From assembly GCF_933775445.1 (NCBI RefSeq), contig NC_065877.1:11160001-11224000 (forward strand): 64,000 nt of DNA, read 5' to 3'. Positions within the stretch are counted from its first letter, which is position 1; every line of letters starts with the position of its first letter. Origin of the DNA: Argentina anserina. Taxonomy: Eukaryota > Streptophyta > Magnoliopsida > Rosales > Rosaceae. The position numbers were made by a program, and so were the translations under genes. Positions 12,469-23,619 of this stretch are shown piece after piece. Under the pieces are notes generated by a model, which saw nothing but the letters and a program-made list of their open reading frames with translations, was not told the DNA's origin and made no database searches.

Positions 12469-12623
12469 GATGAGGAAAGAGAGCCACTACGTGAGACTTT
12501 CCCAGATGAGTAGCTCTTTAGGATGGAGGTAAGTGTGCCTTGGTATGCAGACATTGTCAATTATTTAGTTACTAAGACTTTTCCTAATACACTTTCGCAT
12601 GCTAATAAGGCTAAATTGAAGAA

Positions 12624-13835
12624 ATGACTAGACATTATATGTGGGATGAACCGTATTTATGGAAACAATGTAGTGATCAAATCATTAGGAGATGTGTCCC
12701 AAAAAATGATCATAGGTCAATTCTTAACTTCTGTCATAATGAGGCATGTGGAGGTCATTTTGGGCTTCGTAGAACAGCTTTGAAGGTGTTGAAATGTGGA
12801 TTTTATTGGCCTACTATTTTAAAGGATGCATCCATGTTTTGTGTTTCTTGTGATAGGTGTCAACGGACATGTAAGATTGGTCCAAGAGATCAAATGCCCC
12901 TTACTCCTATTATTACTGTCGAAATTTTTGATGTGTGGGGTATAGATTTCATGGGTCAATTTCCTTCATCTAGAGGATTCTTGTATATCTTATTGGTTGT
13001 TGATTATGTGTCGAAGTGGGTGGAGGCAAATGCCACCAGGACTAATGATTCAAATGTGGTTGCAGGTTTATTGAGAACTAACATATTTTGCAGGTTTGGA
13101 GTACCACATGTTTTGATAAGTGATGGAGGTTATTATTTCTGCAATCGGACAATTGAGGCATTCCTCAAGAAGTATGGAGTAACCCACAAAGTTTCGACAC
13201 CATATCATCCTCAGACAAGTGGCATGGCAGAAGTATCCTACAGAGAAATCAAGGGAATTTTAGAGAAAACTGTAGGTCCAACAAGGAAGGATTGGAGTGA
13301 TCGGTTGGATGATGCATTATGGGCCTACAAGACCACATACAAGACGCCTATTGGGATGTCACCATTCAGATTGGTGTATGGGAATGCATGTCACCTTCCA
13401 GTGGAGTTAGAGAACAGAGCATGGTGGGCGGTGAAGAAGTTCAACATGCGCTTGGCTGAAGCAGGTCTACATCGAAAGTTGCAGCTCAATGAGCTTGAGG
13501 AGATTAGGAATGAGGCTTACGATAATTCGTGGATTTACAAGGAGAAAACCCGTGTTTACCATGAAAAAATGATTAAAGGAAAGAAGTTTCAAGTGGGCCA
13601 GAAAGTTCTGTTATTCCATTCGAGGCTTATGTTGTTTCCAGGGAAACTTCATTCGCGTTGGGTTGGCCAATTTGTTGTTACTAACGTGTTTGCTCATGGT
13701 GCAGTTGAGATTCAAAGTGATACAGCATGGAAGGCATTCAAAGTGAATGAACATCGACTTAAGCCCTACTATGAGCCATTTGAGGAGCTCACGTATGAGG
13801 AGATAATTGTGAGAGATGCGCCTAACGGAGAATGA
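12624..13835 (+). pseudogene. Athila integrase (longest intact pol part)
   Basis: A 403-aa uninterrupted frame. An N-terminal HHCC zinc domain is visible (H-x-EACGGHFG... then CVSCDRCQR), followed by the rve core with Asp in DVWGIDFMGQF, the second Asp in LISDGGYYF (the family usually has THF) and the Glu in HPQTSGMAEVS. The C-terminal GPY-like part reads FPGKLHSRWVGQF. It ends at a normal stop after RDAPNGE. Although open, it lies downstream of a broken pol and lacks its own start context, so I treat it as part of a pseudogene. Confidence 0.88.
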
Positions 13836-15587
13836 ACATGAGAGAGACTAGGCGGAGAGACTACAAAACTCAAGCGATGAATGAGAGTCAACCCATTTCA
13901 ACCGTATCTGTGGAAGAGTCGTCTACGGGAGTTTGAATTTTCTAATCCCTTCACTCTTATGGTTGAATTGTATATGTGTTGATATGTCATCTTATTCTAT
14001 GCTTGTGAATTACATTCTTACTATTGAGCTTACATTGAGGACAATGTAATTTTCTAAGTGTGGGGTAGGGTTGCAAGATTATTGATTGTTTATTTTTGTT
14101 TTTATTTATTGTTTGTGTCATGATATAAAAAAATCCAAAAAATGAATGAAAAAAAATGAATTTTTTTATTGAGTCTTAGGATGCCCCTAAAGTGTAGGAT
14201 GATTATGTCTCTAAATGCATAGATGATGGTTTTGCATTTCATACGAATTAAATGGTAAGTTTCATTGATGATGTGGATTTGGTATGAACATGTGAGATTT
14301 AGATTGATTGATTTTGACATGCATGTTTTGTTCAGTTTAAAGTCTATAACAACCTGTTAGTTTTTTAGCCTATATGTACGTTCTTTATGAGATGTAATAT
14401 GAAATTTCGTGGTTGTTCATGAACCTCACTATTCTTTGCATATTCAATAACTATGTGCCATAGCTTTTAATAGACTCTAGAATTTACTAGAACTCACTTT
14501 TGTGATTGTTGAAACTTTTAAGTCATAAAATGCTCTGATTTTGAAAAAGATTTATGAAATATTTCTAGGAATACCACCACTTTAGCCAAACAGCCATGTA
14601 TCCCTATATGTGCCATATTTGAGACCCCTTAGTCGAACCCCATTTGAGCCTACATTGAGCTTTTTCTTCATCATCTATGTTATCTCCATGTTTAGTATAG
14701 TTACCTATACCTTATCCTATAGACTTGGCAGAATTCTTATTGAGGTGATGTTATGATGATGCATGAAATAAGTATGGGGTGAAAGACATTTAAAAAAAAG
14801 AACCAACAAGGTTTTAAGCAAGCATTGCCGAAAAAAAACAAGAAAAAAAATGAATGATGAACTCGGCAAGAAAAGAAAACATGCTATGTTGTCTTCTATT
14901 TGTGATTTGGAGTTGAGTTGTAATTGAAGATCTAAAAATTTTTACTTTACCTTTGTTCATGTTCACTTTGTGGTTAAAATAATGATTGTGTCCAACTTGT
15001 TATATTCGGCCCCTGATGGTGTGTGGTGTCATAAGGATGATGTTTACTCTACTAAGTCTATACGATTACCTTTGTGATTCCTTAATATTCCATGCCTTTA
15101 GCTAAGCCTAAACATTTACCTTATCTAATGATCCTAATGATTCTTAAAATGAGGAAATCTTGGTTTGTGGAGATGATCACAAGAGTTGAGCATATGGTTT
15201 TGGTCCATTTGTGCACTTAGTTATTAAATGAGGTTTTTCTCTGTTATTCACAAAGTGCTTTCATTTTTTGAAATATGCAAGTTATTTGATGCCTTAATAT
15301 CATTTCTCTTGCATATACTTGTGTGTGAATGATAACCATGAATCTGAGTGAAAAGAATAGAGTATGTCTTGTGAGGAGATTAGATTGACTAAACATGTAT
15401 TGTCTCGTATCTGACTTATTCATATTATGAAGCATGTTTATGAAACTTGGAATTTATGTGGTTACATTCAAATTCTTAAACTTGAAAGCTATATGTTTTG
15501 AGATTGTGAGGCAATCATTTAGGAGCAATAGTGCCTTATTCAGTTTTGTTTTGCTAATTGACTAGCAAAAGCCAAGTGTGGGGTAGT
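13836..15587. other. Athila 3' non-coding region and polypurine tract
   Basis: This is the place where some Athila elements carry an envelope-like gene, but no frame above 72 codons is credible here. The sequence is AT-rich with short A runs near 14150 and 14800-14870. The purine tract AAGTGTGGGGTAG (15574-15586) ends one base before the right LTR. A similar AAGTGTGGGGTAG at 14057-14069 looks like a second, internal polypurine tract. Confidence 0.65.
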
Positions 15588-16074
15588 TGATAGAAGCACT
15601 TTGTGTGACATTCTTAACATGGTTTTACCTCAATTTGTACTTTACTTAGCTCTTATTGTTATACTATTGAGTCATTGAGTCGTAGTAAGAGTCTTGGGCG
15701 GTATTGGATGCATTTTTGTGCTTACATAAGTTAAAAACGCATAAAAAGGTCTAGAGTCCTAGTTTGACTAGGAATCTTTGTTAGGTTTCGAAACTAATTA
15801 TCTCTTACTTATGATTTTTTTTCTTATTTTCAGATTGGATTGAAGAGATAATTAAAGAAAAAGAGATGAAGCCAAGTCATGCAACAATCAAATAAAAGAT
15901 GATCATTAAAGGCATAAAACATGGCATGATTTAGGGAATAAAACATGGCATGATTTAGGGAGATAAAATATAGCATTATTATAGGAAGAAAGAGGCAAGT
16001 TCAAACCCTTCATCTTTCCTCTATATATACATGGCTTCACCTCTCAAATAACAACACTTCTCATTACCATTAAA
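15588..16074 (+). repeat. Athila right LTR (truncated)
   Basis: Starts TGATAGAAGCAC and follows the left LTR through the minisatellite and the TATATATA box to about 16074 (TTCTCATTACCATTAAA). Similarity then stops; the remaining ~950 bases of the LTR are missing. The next ~115 bases are GC-rich and match neither LTR nor copia as far as I can see. Confidence 0.87.
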
Positions 16075-16195
16075 CAACCTCAGCCTTGCCGCCATACGCC
16101 GTAGCGACACCGCCGGCCGCCACGGCGTGGAGGTCATGCACGATGCCACCAAGCAGGCTCGGTCCTGTCCTGCTCCTTCCTCCTGTGCAAATACT
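16075..16195. other. GC-rich filler at the Athila/copia junction
   Basis: About 120 bases rich in GCCGCC and CGGCGTGG words, compositionally unlike either neighbour. It sits where the Athila LTR breaks off and before copia RNase H resumes, so it probably marks a deletion joint. Origin unknown. Confidence 0.5.
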
Positions 16196-16705
16196 TCAAA
16201 CAACGTGTTAGTTTGTTATGCCGACGCATGGTACCTCTCTGACCCTCACAATACTTGTTCTCAAACCGGTTATATGTTTACCGTTGAGAATACAACGATA
16301 TTTTGGAGATTCACTAAGCAATCTCTTGTTGCTGCTTCTTCGAATCACGCGGAGGTCATAGCTCTCCATGAAGCAGTTAAAAAAATGTTTGGCTATGTTA
16401 ACTTGTTTGTCATATTCGTGATTCTTGTGGATTATTTTCTACAAGTGATCAACCTACGTGCATATATGAAGATAATGATTCTTTCATAGAGCAAACTAAG
16501 TTAGGTTTCATCAAGGGAGACAACACTAAGCATATGTCTCCCAAGTTCTTCTACAATGTTTAACAACAGAAGTTCTTGAATGTTCAGATTAGTCAAGTGA
16601 GTTCAGTATCCAATGTTGCGGATTTATTCATTAAGTCTTTACCTAAATCTACTTTTGTGAAGCATGTGAAGAGCATTGTCATGCATTATTTTTCAGAACT
16701 TTAGA
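16196..16705 (+). pseudogene. Copia RNase H remnant
   Basis: The frame 16127-16489 contains VCYADAWYLSDPHNTCSQTGYMF, then WRFTKQSLVAASSNHAEVIALHEA, the copia RNase H signature (D in YADADY, E in the SSxAE helix). A shift near 16400 moves the rest to other frames (IYEDN, GDNTKHMSPKFF, ADLFIKSLP), including an in-frame stop. It ends at about 16700. Confidence 0.85.
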
Positions 16706-16888
16706 GTTTGGTAGACATCAAGGAGAGTCTACGTCACATGTTAAGATCATTAGTAGTTTGTCCGTTGTACTTTTTTTCCCTTCAATCAAACTTTTGTTTT
16801 ATCCACGAAGATTTTGTTTTGCTTAACAAGGTTTTTAGCGAGGCAACCTTGTGCACCATGCAACCTAGACATGCGACACAAGGAGGAG
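16706..16888 (+). other. Copia 3' untranslated stretch and polypurine tract
   Basis: A short T-rich stretch after RNase H ends in ACACAAGGAGGAG immediately before the right LTR, the standard copia plus-strand primer position. Confidence 0.75.
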
Positions 16889-17084
16889 TGTTATGGGAGA
16901 ATTATTATCCTACACTTGTGTATGTCTTAGCCTATTTAGGTTTCCTATTAGAGATAGATTTACATGTCTGTAATATATTAGGATTCCAGATCCTACGTGA
17001 TTCAGATATATATAATGCATATATATAAACCCACATATCATTCAAAAAAATTATAATTACTATCCGAATTACTCTCATATTCCA
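16889..17084 (+). repeat. Copia right LTR
   Basis: Runs from TGTTATGGGAGAATT to about TATTCCA, 196 bp, and matches the window's first 186 bases. It has a TATATATA box at about 17020. The exact 3' end is uncertain because the left counterpart is degenerate and the outer target-site duplication lies outside the window. Confidence 0.82.
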
Positions 17085-18718
17085 CGAACATTGATATTAG
17101 ACAAATTAAACTCCGACTAGAAAAATAAAATAGACAACAAAATATACACTAAGCTGACTACATTAGAAGTTTATTGAGCTAAAACAGACAGTGAACTGTG
17201 CACGGAACGACTAAACATATATACCACGTACGCTTCGAAGTGTTCTGAAATGGTCCAAGACCATCGTGGTCTAAACATGTCGGGGTCACGTGTCAACATT
17301 TTATTGGATCTAGCAGATCCAACGGATGAAAGGGTTAGTCACTGTTTAATTTTTTTTGTTTGTTTGAATATGTATTTCGATTGAAGCCGACCGCAAAAGC
17401 TTCATTCTTCATGCCCAACAATCCGGCGAAGATCTTTGAGGTATGAATGGAAACTTGACTTGAGCTGCTTTTTGTGATTTTTCGCTGGTTGGATGTGTTC
17501 ATTCTGAAAATTGGGTTGTCCATTAATGACCTGGAAATGTAGTATCTCAGTTTGATGATTTGAATTTTTAATGTCATGAATGGTCTGCATATTGCTTCAA
17601 AAGTGAATGATGAAATTGATCCATTTTCCTACTTTGGGGAATTGTAATGCCATGGTCTCTGAATTTCGTATCAATCTACCTAATTTTAGGATAAGTCATA
17701 AACACCAACCTTCTGAAAAATTATGGGATAACTTCACCGTCCATGCAAGACCTGTATATGACTCGAGTACCATGTGCATGCACTATGTCATAGCAGTCCT
17801 TTCCTCCCATCTCCAATGGTCTTTACGACGATGAATATACCTTAATTTCGGTGGTGGAATCTGCACTCGGCTACCACTTGATGAACATGGCCGCAAACCA
17901 TGCGGAGCTGCTCTTGCATAAGTCATAACAATCTTCATCTTCCTTCAAGATTGGAGATAATTTTCTCCTATCCAGCTAGTAATCTGGGCAAACAAACGCA
18001 GCCAATAAGTCTCAAATCGCCAAGCCTCCAGAGGATAAAGAGAAGCCTGGAATATGGATCATCATTGCCATGCCCAGGTAGAATGGAGCCACGTGCAACC
18101 CCACCTCTCATTTTTATGGTAAAAAGAATTCTTACTAGTGTAAATGTATTGCTACAGTAATAACGGCGAAAAATGTTGGACCACGATGGTACTGGACCGT
18201 AGGCTTCTTCATCGTTGTTACGTACTTTATAAAGCAAAGTACAGAAAAAGACCTTTAATTAAGAGAATTAATGTGGCTTCATATATGGTTTTTGATTCTC
18301 CCGAGAGAGTAAGTTATGATCGACTTTGCCGCTTTCTTACCGTCGCCTTTTATCTCTGTGGATTCTCTCGCCGTTGCCATTAGCCAATTAGGGCAACAAG
18401 TTTTTGCCTCCAGTTCAGAAAATACTGTGAGAAAAAAGCCGAGTCATTTCGGGCAGAGAGTGCCCACGAGAACCGTGATGATTGACAACCTGAAGTACAA
18501 CCCATTCTTACGTACGCATGAAAACTTTATATATAGTATATCGATCAATGCGTTGATCTTAATTAAGTTCAATTGGTTCATAATTAATTAGGTCTATTAG
18601 TTCGACGCAAAACTAATCAATCATCAATGCATATTCACTCAGATACATTTCATCATTTACATGGGTTATCTCCGCTTTACATATGAAACGTACAATTAAA
18701 GAACTTAAGTAAAAAGAT
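17085..18718. other. Intergenic, possible gene relic around 17600-18300
   Basis: No gene is recognised. Short frames on both strands (17335-17577 minus; 17607-17834, 17900-18160 and 18144-18383 plus) are interrupted by many stops. Composition around 17600-18300 is more balanced than the flanks, and one plus-strand frame reads a hydrophobic run (WYWTVGFFIVVTYF), which could be a decayed membrane-protein exon. This is a guess from composition only. Confidence 0.3.
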
Positions 18719-18727
18719 GATCAAAAC

Positions 18728-19036
18728 CTAAGTAGCACAGACACGGACACGAGTGTCCGTATTAGACACGATTCGATACGTAGATAAGGAATATATAATT
18801 TTTTTGACACGGACACATAATTGACACGTTAATTAAATATTATTTTTAATATATATATTTATCAAAAAAAATTAATTTATAAATTTGAAAGTATTTAGAT
18901 GTATATATATGTCAAAGTGTGCATTAAAATGATGAAAACATAACTTGTTTGAATAAATAAGGACTTGATAAGTACCTTAGATAACCAAGGTTCGAATCTC
19001 ATCACAAACATTTTTATTTTTATCACGAGTTTCTCT

Positions 19037-19078
<42 letters not shown>

Positions 19079-19374
19079 GTGTGCATAAATACAACAAAAA
19101 TTGAATTTGTCGGAATAGTTGAGGAGTTGTTGGGTGCCTTGGATGACCAAGGTTCGAATCTCATCATAAACACTTTCACTTTTATCATGAGTTGGTGCGT
19201 GTCCGCGTGTCCGATGCGGATACTCGCGTGTCCGGACCGAGTTGGGGCGTGTCCGATTCAGATACTCGGGTGTCTGGGCCGTGTTCATTTCCGATACTCG
19301 TGTCCGGGCGTATTCGGATGTGTTCATGTCAAACACGCGATATGAAAGTTGAGGAACGTGTATGTGCTACTTAG
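18728..19374. mobile_element. 647-bp non-autonomous inverted-repeat (hAT-like) element
   Basis: The ends are CTAAGTAGCACAGACACG and, reverse-complemented, CTAAGTAGCACATACACG. They are flanked by an 8-base direct repeat ATCAAAAC (18720-18727 and 19375-19382), or 9 bases GATCAAAAC if the last base of the terminus is counted as flank. Eight bases suit hAT, nine suit Mutator. Subterminal parts are dense in GACACGGACACG-type words. There is no transposase. Inside are two diverged direct copies of a ~55-base segment and a (TA)n tract at 19040-19074. Confidence 0.75.
18967..19192 (+). repeat. Two internal direct repeats with tRNA-type B-box
   Basis: The segment ACCAAGGTTCGAATCTCATC occurs at about 18984-19003 and again at about 19147-19166, each followed by a similar TTTTATCA(T/C)GAG tail. 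GGTTCGAATC is the pol III B-box consensus. The second copy is preceded about 35 bases upstream by TAGTTGAGGAGTTG, which loosely resembles an A-box. This looks like a tRNA-derived (SINE-like) fragment; no intact tRNA fold is evident. Confidence 0.5.
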
Positions 19375-19382
19375 ATCAAAAC

Positions 19383-20400
19383 ATTTAAACTAGTCTTACT
19401 AGCTAGTATATTGATGTACCGTGATTTAGCTAGGCGGATGAAGAACCAGCACAACAGAAATATCTGATGTCTGCACTATAGAACTATAATTTGATCGAAG
19501 AACAACTTCGTCATTTGGGAAAAACTTGGAAAGGAATCGCACGTGCCGAGATGCTTGAAAGTTGAAACTAGCTTGCATCTTCTGATCTTCTCTTGATAAA
19601 GAAGTTTCTGCGTGGCAGGGTCAGCTTCAAAATCCGTCATAGAGTTTTACAATTAGGTCAAGATCGAGCAACCCTTAATTTCATATATAATTGTTTATCA
19701 GTGCCATGAACGAAGTCATCCCAAAATTAAGCTCTTGAATATCATACCTAAATATTAAATTATTTATAGTGAAAAAATTTAACCGAAAAGTGTGTCAAAA
19801 TTAAAATTGCACTCTTTAATTTCATAGTGAAACTTCACTTTAGATATGAACTATATATATATTTATTATTGATTAGTTATTTTTATTAATTTGTCTCTGT
19901 CACATATTTTAATCCTATAATATAAATATCTCACATATAACCGTATCTTTCTTCAGAGTATTTTTGATATACGATGTGCATTTTCATATATAGTATGAAC
20001 GGTTCAAATTAGAAGAAATTATATACATACACGGTTGACTTTGAATATAAATAATTTTTTGACTAAAATTACGATGTGTATCATGTACGTCGTGCATACA
20101 AGATTTTCTGATTTTTTTTAATACATTGGTTACTGATATATCAAGATTTACGACCTTAGAACGAGTATGGTTGGAATCTCTAGCTAATTTCAAAACGAGA
20201 TGAGATACGAAGAAGAAATAAACAAAATGGTTCCGTTAGAGAAAGAATGGTAGGTTAAGGAAGGTCATTAATAATGCATCATAGTTGTTCGAGTTGTATG
20301 TATGGATACTTGTCTACGAGGAAACCTTCGAATTCATAAAAATGATCGACCTGGACGACGACATATTTTATTTTCTCGCAGGAGGTAGAACACGCGTTGA
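19383..20400. other. AT-rich intergenic sequence upstream of ABI5
   Basis: No credible open frame, repeat array or RNA gene is visible. It is mostly AT-rich with short (TA)n runs near 19850-19860. Confidence 0.5.
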
Positions 20401-21926
20401 TACATAAAACCCTAACCCTCCTACAGTAGCCACATGTCCAACAGGTGTCGAGCTCTCCAAGCAGTACGTGTACCGAAAGCCGGACTGGGGCTCCATTTTT
20501 TTTTAGGAAAATTTAGATCGACGGATTTGATTACACCACTGTGGCCCCACTCTTCGCCGGAAACCTAGAGCTCTGGTCAAGAACTTGCTATTCTCTACTC
20601 CTCTTCCCCTCCCTTTCCTTAGCTTCTAATAACTTTAAAAAAAATTTACTGTACTATGTGCACTGCTGCTTCTATTTAAGCTTGAAGAAGCAGTACTGTA
20701 TACTTAATTTTATAGATCTGCCCAACATTCAAGTTACAGTACGTCTCTGTAACTGGGGTTCTGCTACTTTGAGCTCATATTGAAGTTGCGGAAGAACCTG
20801 CTGGTACCATTTCTGCTGCTCCTACTTTGTGCATTTACTTTGTCTTCTGAAATAAGGGTATGTTTTGTTTTGTCTGGATCAATCGATCTGTTTTTGTAGG
20901 AATATTTGCCTGCATGTTTGAATCAAAACTTGATTGTGCATGCGTTTGAGATTTGAGACTTGTTCATAAGTGTCCTACATACTGAATTGCAACAAAAATC
21001 CAAGTTCTAAATCTGGGTTATTAGTGGCAGTTCTCATGCAGAGTGAATAATTAATTGAATTAAGCTATATCTGTGGCTGAAAGATTAGAACCAACTAACA
21101 GTTGACCTTTTCATTCTGGTGCATAATTAGTTGGAAACGAATTTTTAATGTGAAGTGCTATATTATAAGGGGAAAGATTCTCTAAACTTTTGCCTACATT
21201 TCGATCCAATTTCATATTTTGGGAATGTATAGTATATGGAAATATCAGACACTTGTTGTCATTATGTTTTCATTATGGACCCGTTACCCTTTTATAGGCA
21301 CGTGAATATCTCTTGCTAATTTGGGAGGAAAACTTATAACTCCTAGCTATCAAGTCTCAACAAGCCAGTGTTGGGTGGTGACCGGAAGATTAATCATCTA
21401 GCTAGCTGATTTATTCCGATATTTTCTGTTAAACTAGTCCAAGTTATTTTGTGTTCCATATTAAATCGGTAAGTTGGCATATCCGATCCGTTTTTGCCAA
21501 TCGCGTCAGTAAGACTTGGCATATATATAACGTTGGCATAATTAATTTTATCTAATTTGAATGACCCCAACTATGATCCAAAGATTCTAGGCTATGTGTT
21601 GCAATGTTTTGTTCAGTTATGGATGATTTTATGTTTTGGCTATTATACGTTTTCATTGGGACTGATCAGCTCTGTCTTATTATCGGCTTGTATACTGTTG
21701 TCATAATTAGAGAGAAAAATAGATAGTGATCGTTCTGAAGATTACACGCATATATATATATATATATATATATATGTATAAGTATCTAGCCATTGTATAT
21801 GTACTTTGTATTACTCTCTCAGGCACTCATTTTCATCCTTGCCATCTTTTAATCGTTGGATAGCTAAACCTCTCTATTATCACCCCTGTCAGATTTCTGG
21901 AAATGCACATTTGACAACACACAGGA
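20401..21926 (+). promoter_or_regulatory. ABI5 promoter and probable leader exon plus leader intron
   Basis: An ACGTGT word (ABRE core type, ACGTGK) at 20466-20471 lies upstream of a CT-rich stretch (20580-20640) that resembles a 5' UTR. A good donor AAGG|GTATGTTTTG near 20857 and an acceptor CACACAG at about 21924, two bases before the ATG, suggest a ~1.07-kb intron in the 5' UTR. An (AT)n tract lies at about 21752-21774. The leader intron and ABRE are predictions from sequence only. Confidence 0.5.
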
Positions 21927-23619
21927 ATGGGTGGTGTCTCAGAGTCTGAAATGATGTCCCACAGCAGAGAGGATTCGCCATTGCAGTCTGACCAACATGG
22001 CAATAAGAACAACCAACTATTCACGTCCTTAGGAAGACAGTCTTCCATATACTCTCTCACTCTCGATGAGTTCCAACATGCTCTATGTGAGAACGGCAAA
22101 AATTTCGGGTCTATGAACATGGATGAATTCCTCAACAGCATTTGGACAGCTGAAGAAAATCAAGCTATCAACTCCACCCACCACAACCACAGTAATAACA
22201 TCGATGCAAACCGCCTTAACAACATAAGCAATAGCAATGTTCAGCACCTCTCTTTAAGTGAGATCAGTACGGAAAAAAAGGGCATGATTGCCAAGCAGCC
22301 AAGCTTGGCACGTCAGGGTTCACTCACACTTCCCCCACCATTATGCAGGAAGACGGTGGATGAAGTTTGGTCTGAAATTCATAAGGGGCAGAAGGCACAA
22401 GCTCAGCAACAACAGAACAGTAACCACAACAAGAGCAATGATGGTGCTCAAAATTCCGAGTATGCCGTTCGCCAACCCACATTTGGGGAGATAACGTTAG
22501 AGGATTTTTTAGTAAAAGCCGGGGTGGTTCGTGAACCAGATTCACTGTTAGTGTCTTCCCTTCCTCCTCAATCTCAACAGCAACAGTATGGCATGGTGGG
22601 GCAAAGTTTTATGATGGGAATGGGTGCAAATGCTAATGCTAACACTTGTACTACTCCTGTCCTTCCCAATTACCAAACCATCCCTCAGAGTGGTGGCGCG
22701 GTCGGAGAGTCATCCGGGTATGCCACAAATGGCAAGAGGAATGGGGCATTCCCTCCACCACCGTCACAGGGAGTTTGTTTTAGTGGGAGAATGGTGAATG
22801 GTGGCAGCGGCTATGCCCCTACACAGCCAATTGGGATGGCTACTCCTGTGAGTCCAGTGTCATCTGATGAGATGTGTGCGAATCAGATCGATAACTCGGG
22901 GGGCCAATATGGCATGGATATGGGTGCACTGAGGGGAAGAAAGAGAATTGTAGATGGTCCAGTGGAGAAGGTGGTGGAGAGGAGGCAGAGAAGGATGATC
23001 AAGAATAGAGAGTCTGCCGCAAGGTCTAGAGCAAGGAAACAGGTACATCATGCATGCTCTCCTTAAAAGTTATTCTGTGGTTAGTTGTTTATTGTTTCAA
23101 ATTAGCTACTCGGACTGATCAAATTAATAATGTTTACATGCATGTTGCTGGTTCCTTTACAGGCATACACAGTTGAATTGGAGGCAGAACTAAACCAACT
23201 AAGAGAAGAGAACGCGAACCTTAAACAGGCACTGGTAAGTATTGCATCAGAAACGTGTCTCACATAGCTGGTAATTCTTCACGTGCTTGTACTTTACTGA
23301 TTATGTTAACTTGAACAGGCTGAGCTTGAGATGAAACGGAAGCAGCAGGTATAGTTTGCTGCATGTGTTTGTACGTAATAGATGAGATCATATAGTGTAT
23401 CCATATATTGTGGTAGCCTCTAGCCAAGTGATGTGACCTTCCTATAATTTCCTATATGAGTTCTCGTAAAGTTATGAATGAAATAGAGAAGGAACATATA
23501 TCTAATTGTTTTTTTTTTGGCAGTACTGTGAGGAAGTGAGAAAAAGAGCTCAAAGCAGGGCGCAGAAAGCCATGGAGAAGCTGTGGATGCTAAAGAGGAG
23601 TCACAGTTGCGCTGTGTGA
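21927..23619 (+). CDS. ABI5: ABSCISIC ACID INSENSITIVE 5 (group A bZIP transcription factor)
   Basis: Four exons with GT-AG joints: 21927-23042, 23163-23234, 23319-23348 and 23524-23619 (1116, 72, 30 and 96 bases), giving 437 aa. The family binds ABA-response elements and drives ABA-dependent seed genes in the nucleus. Conserved blocks are C1 (RQSSIYSLTLDEFQ, residues 37-50), C2 (LARQGSLTLPPPLCRKTVDEVW, about 128-149) and C3 (RQPTFGEITLEDFLVKAGVV, about 182-201). RQSS and RQGS are RXXS sites of the kind SnRK2 kinases phosphorylate. The basic region KNRESAARSRARKQ (359-372) precedes zipper leucines 378, 385, 392 and 399. The N-terminal wording (FTSLGRQ...HALCENGKNFGSMNMDEF) points to ABI5 itself rather than AREB/ABF. 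The C-terminus ends KRSHSCAV. The basic region lies in exon 1 and the zipper in exons 2 and 3. Confidence 0.95.

Larger units (their letters stand above)
5233..16074 (+). mobile_element. Athila-type Ty3/gypsy retrotransposon nested in the copia element
   Basis: The left LTR is 5233-6840; the right LTR starts at 15588 and is truncated at about 16074. Directly after the left LTR is a primer-binding site matching the 3' end of plant tRNA-Asp, as in Athila/Tat elements, and directly before the right LTR is the purine-rich AAGTGTGGGGTAG. Internal domains on the plus strand follow the gypsy order Gag-PR-RT-RH-INT. The protease (LGASINFMP) and RT wording are characteristic of Athila. All frames carry stops or shifts. 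Confidence 0.9.
1..17084 (+). mobile_element. Decayed Ty1/copia LTR retrotransposon, split by a nested gypsy element
   Basis: The first ~185 bases match 16900-17084, so these are the two LTRs of one element (about 196 bp each); the window begins roughly 13 bases inside the left one. Between them, on the plus strand and in copia order, are gag remnants, protease/pre-integrase, integrase, the start of RT and, after the nested Athila, RNase H. The polypurine tract AGGAGGAG directly precedes the right LTR, which starts TGTTATGGG. All coding parts carry stops or frameshifts and most of RT is absent, so the element is dead. The order gag-PR-INT-RT-RH separates it from gypsy. Confidence 0.88.

Noticed and set aside
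13836..15587. Envelope-like gene of Athila
   Set aside because: No frame longer than 72 codons and no membrane or signal pattern; only non-coding sequence is supportable.
18984..19166. tRNA genes suggested by GGTTCGAATC
   Set aside because: Only the B-box is convincing; no acceptor-stem pairing or full-length tRNA was visible at either copy.
19021..19345. Frames encoding YIYIYIYI repeats
   Set aside because: Readings of the (TA)n tract inside the 647-bp element.
22288..22545. Short frames overlapping ABI5 exon 1
   Set aside because: Out-of-frame shadows of a confidently identified coding exon.
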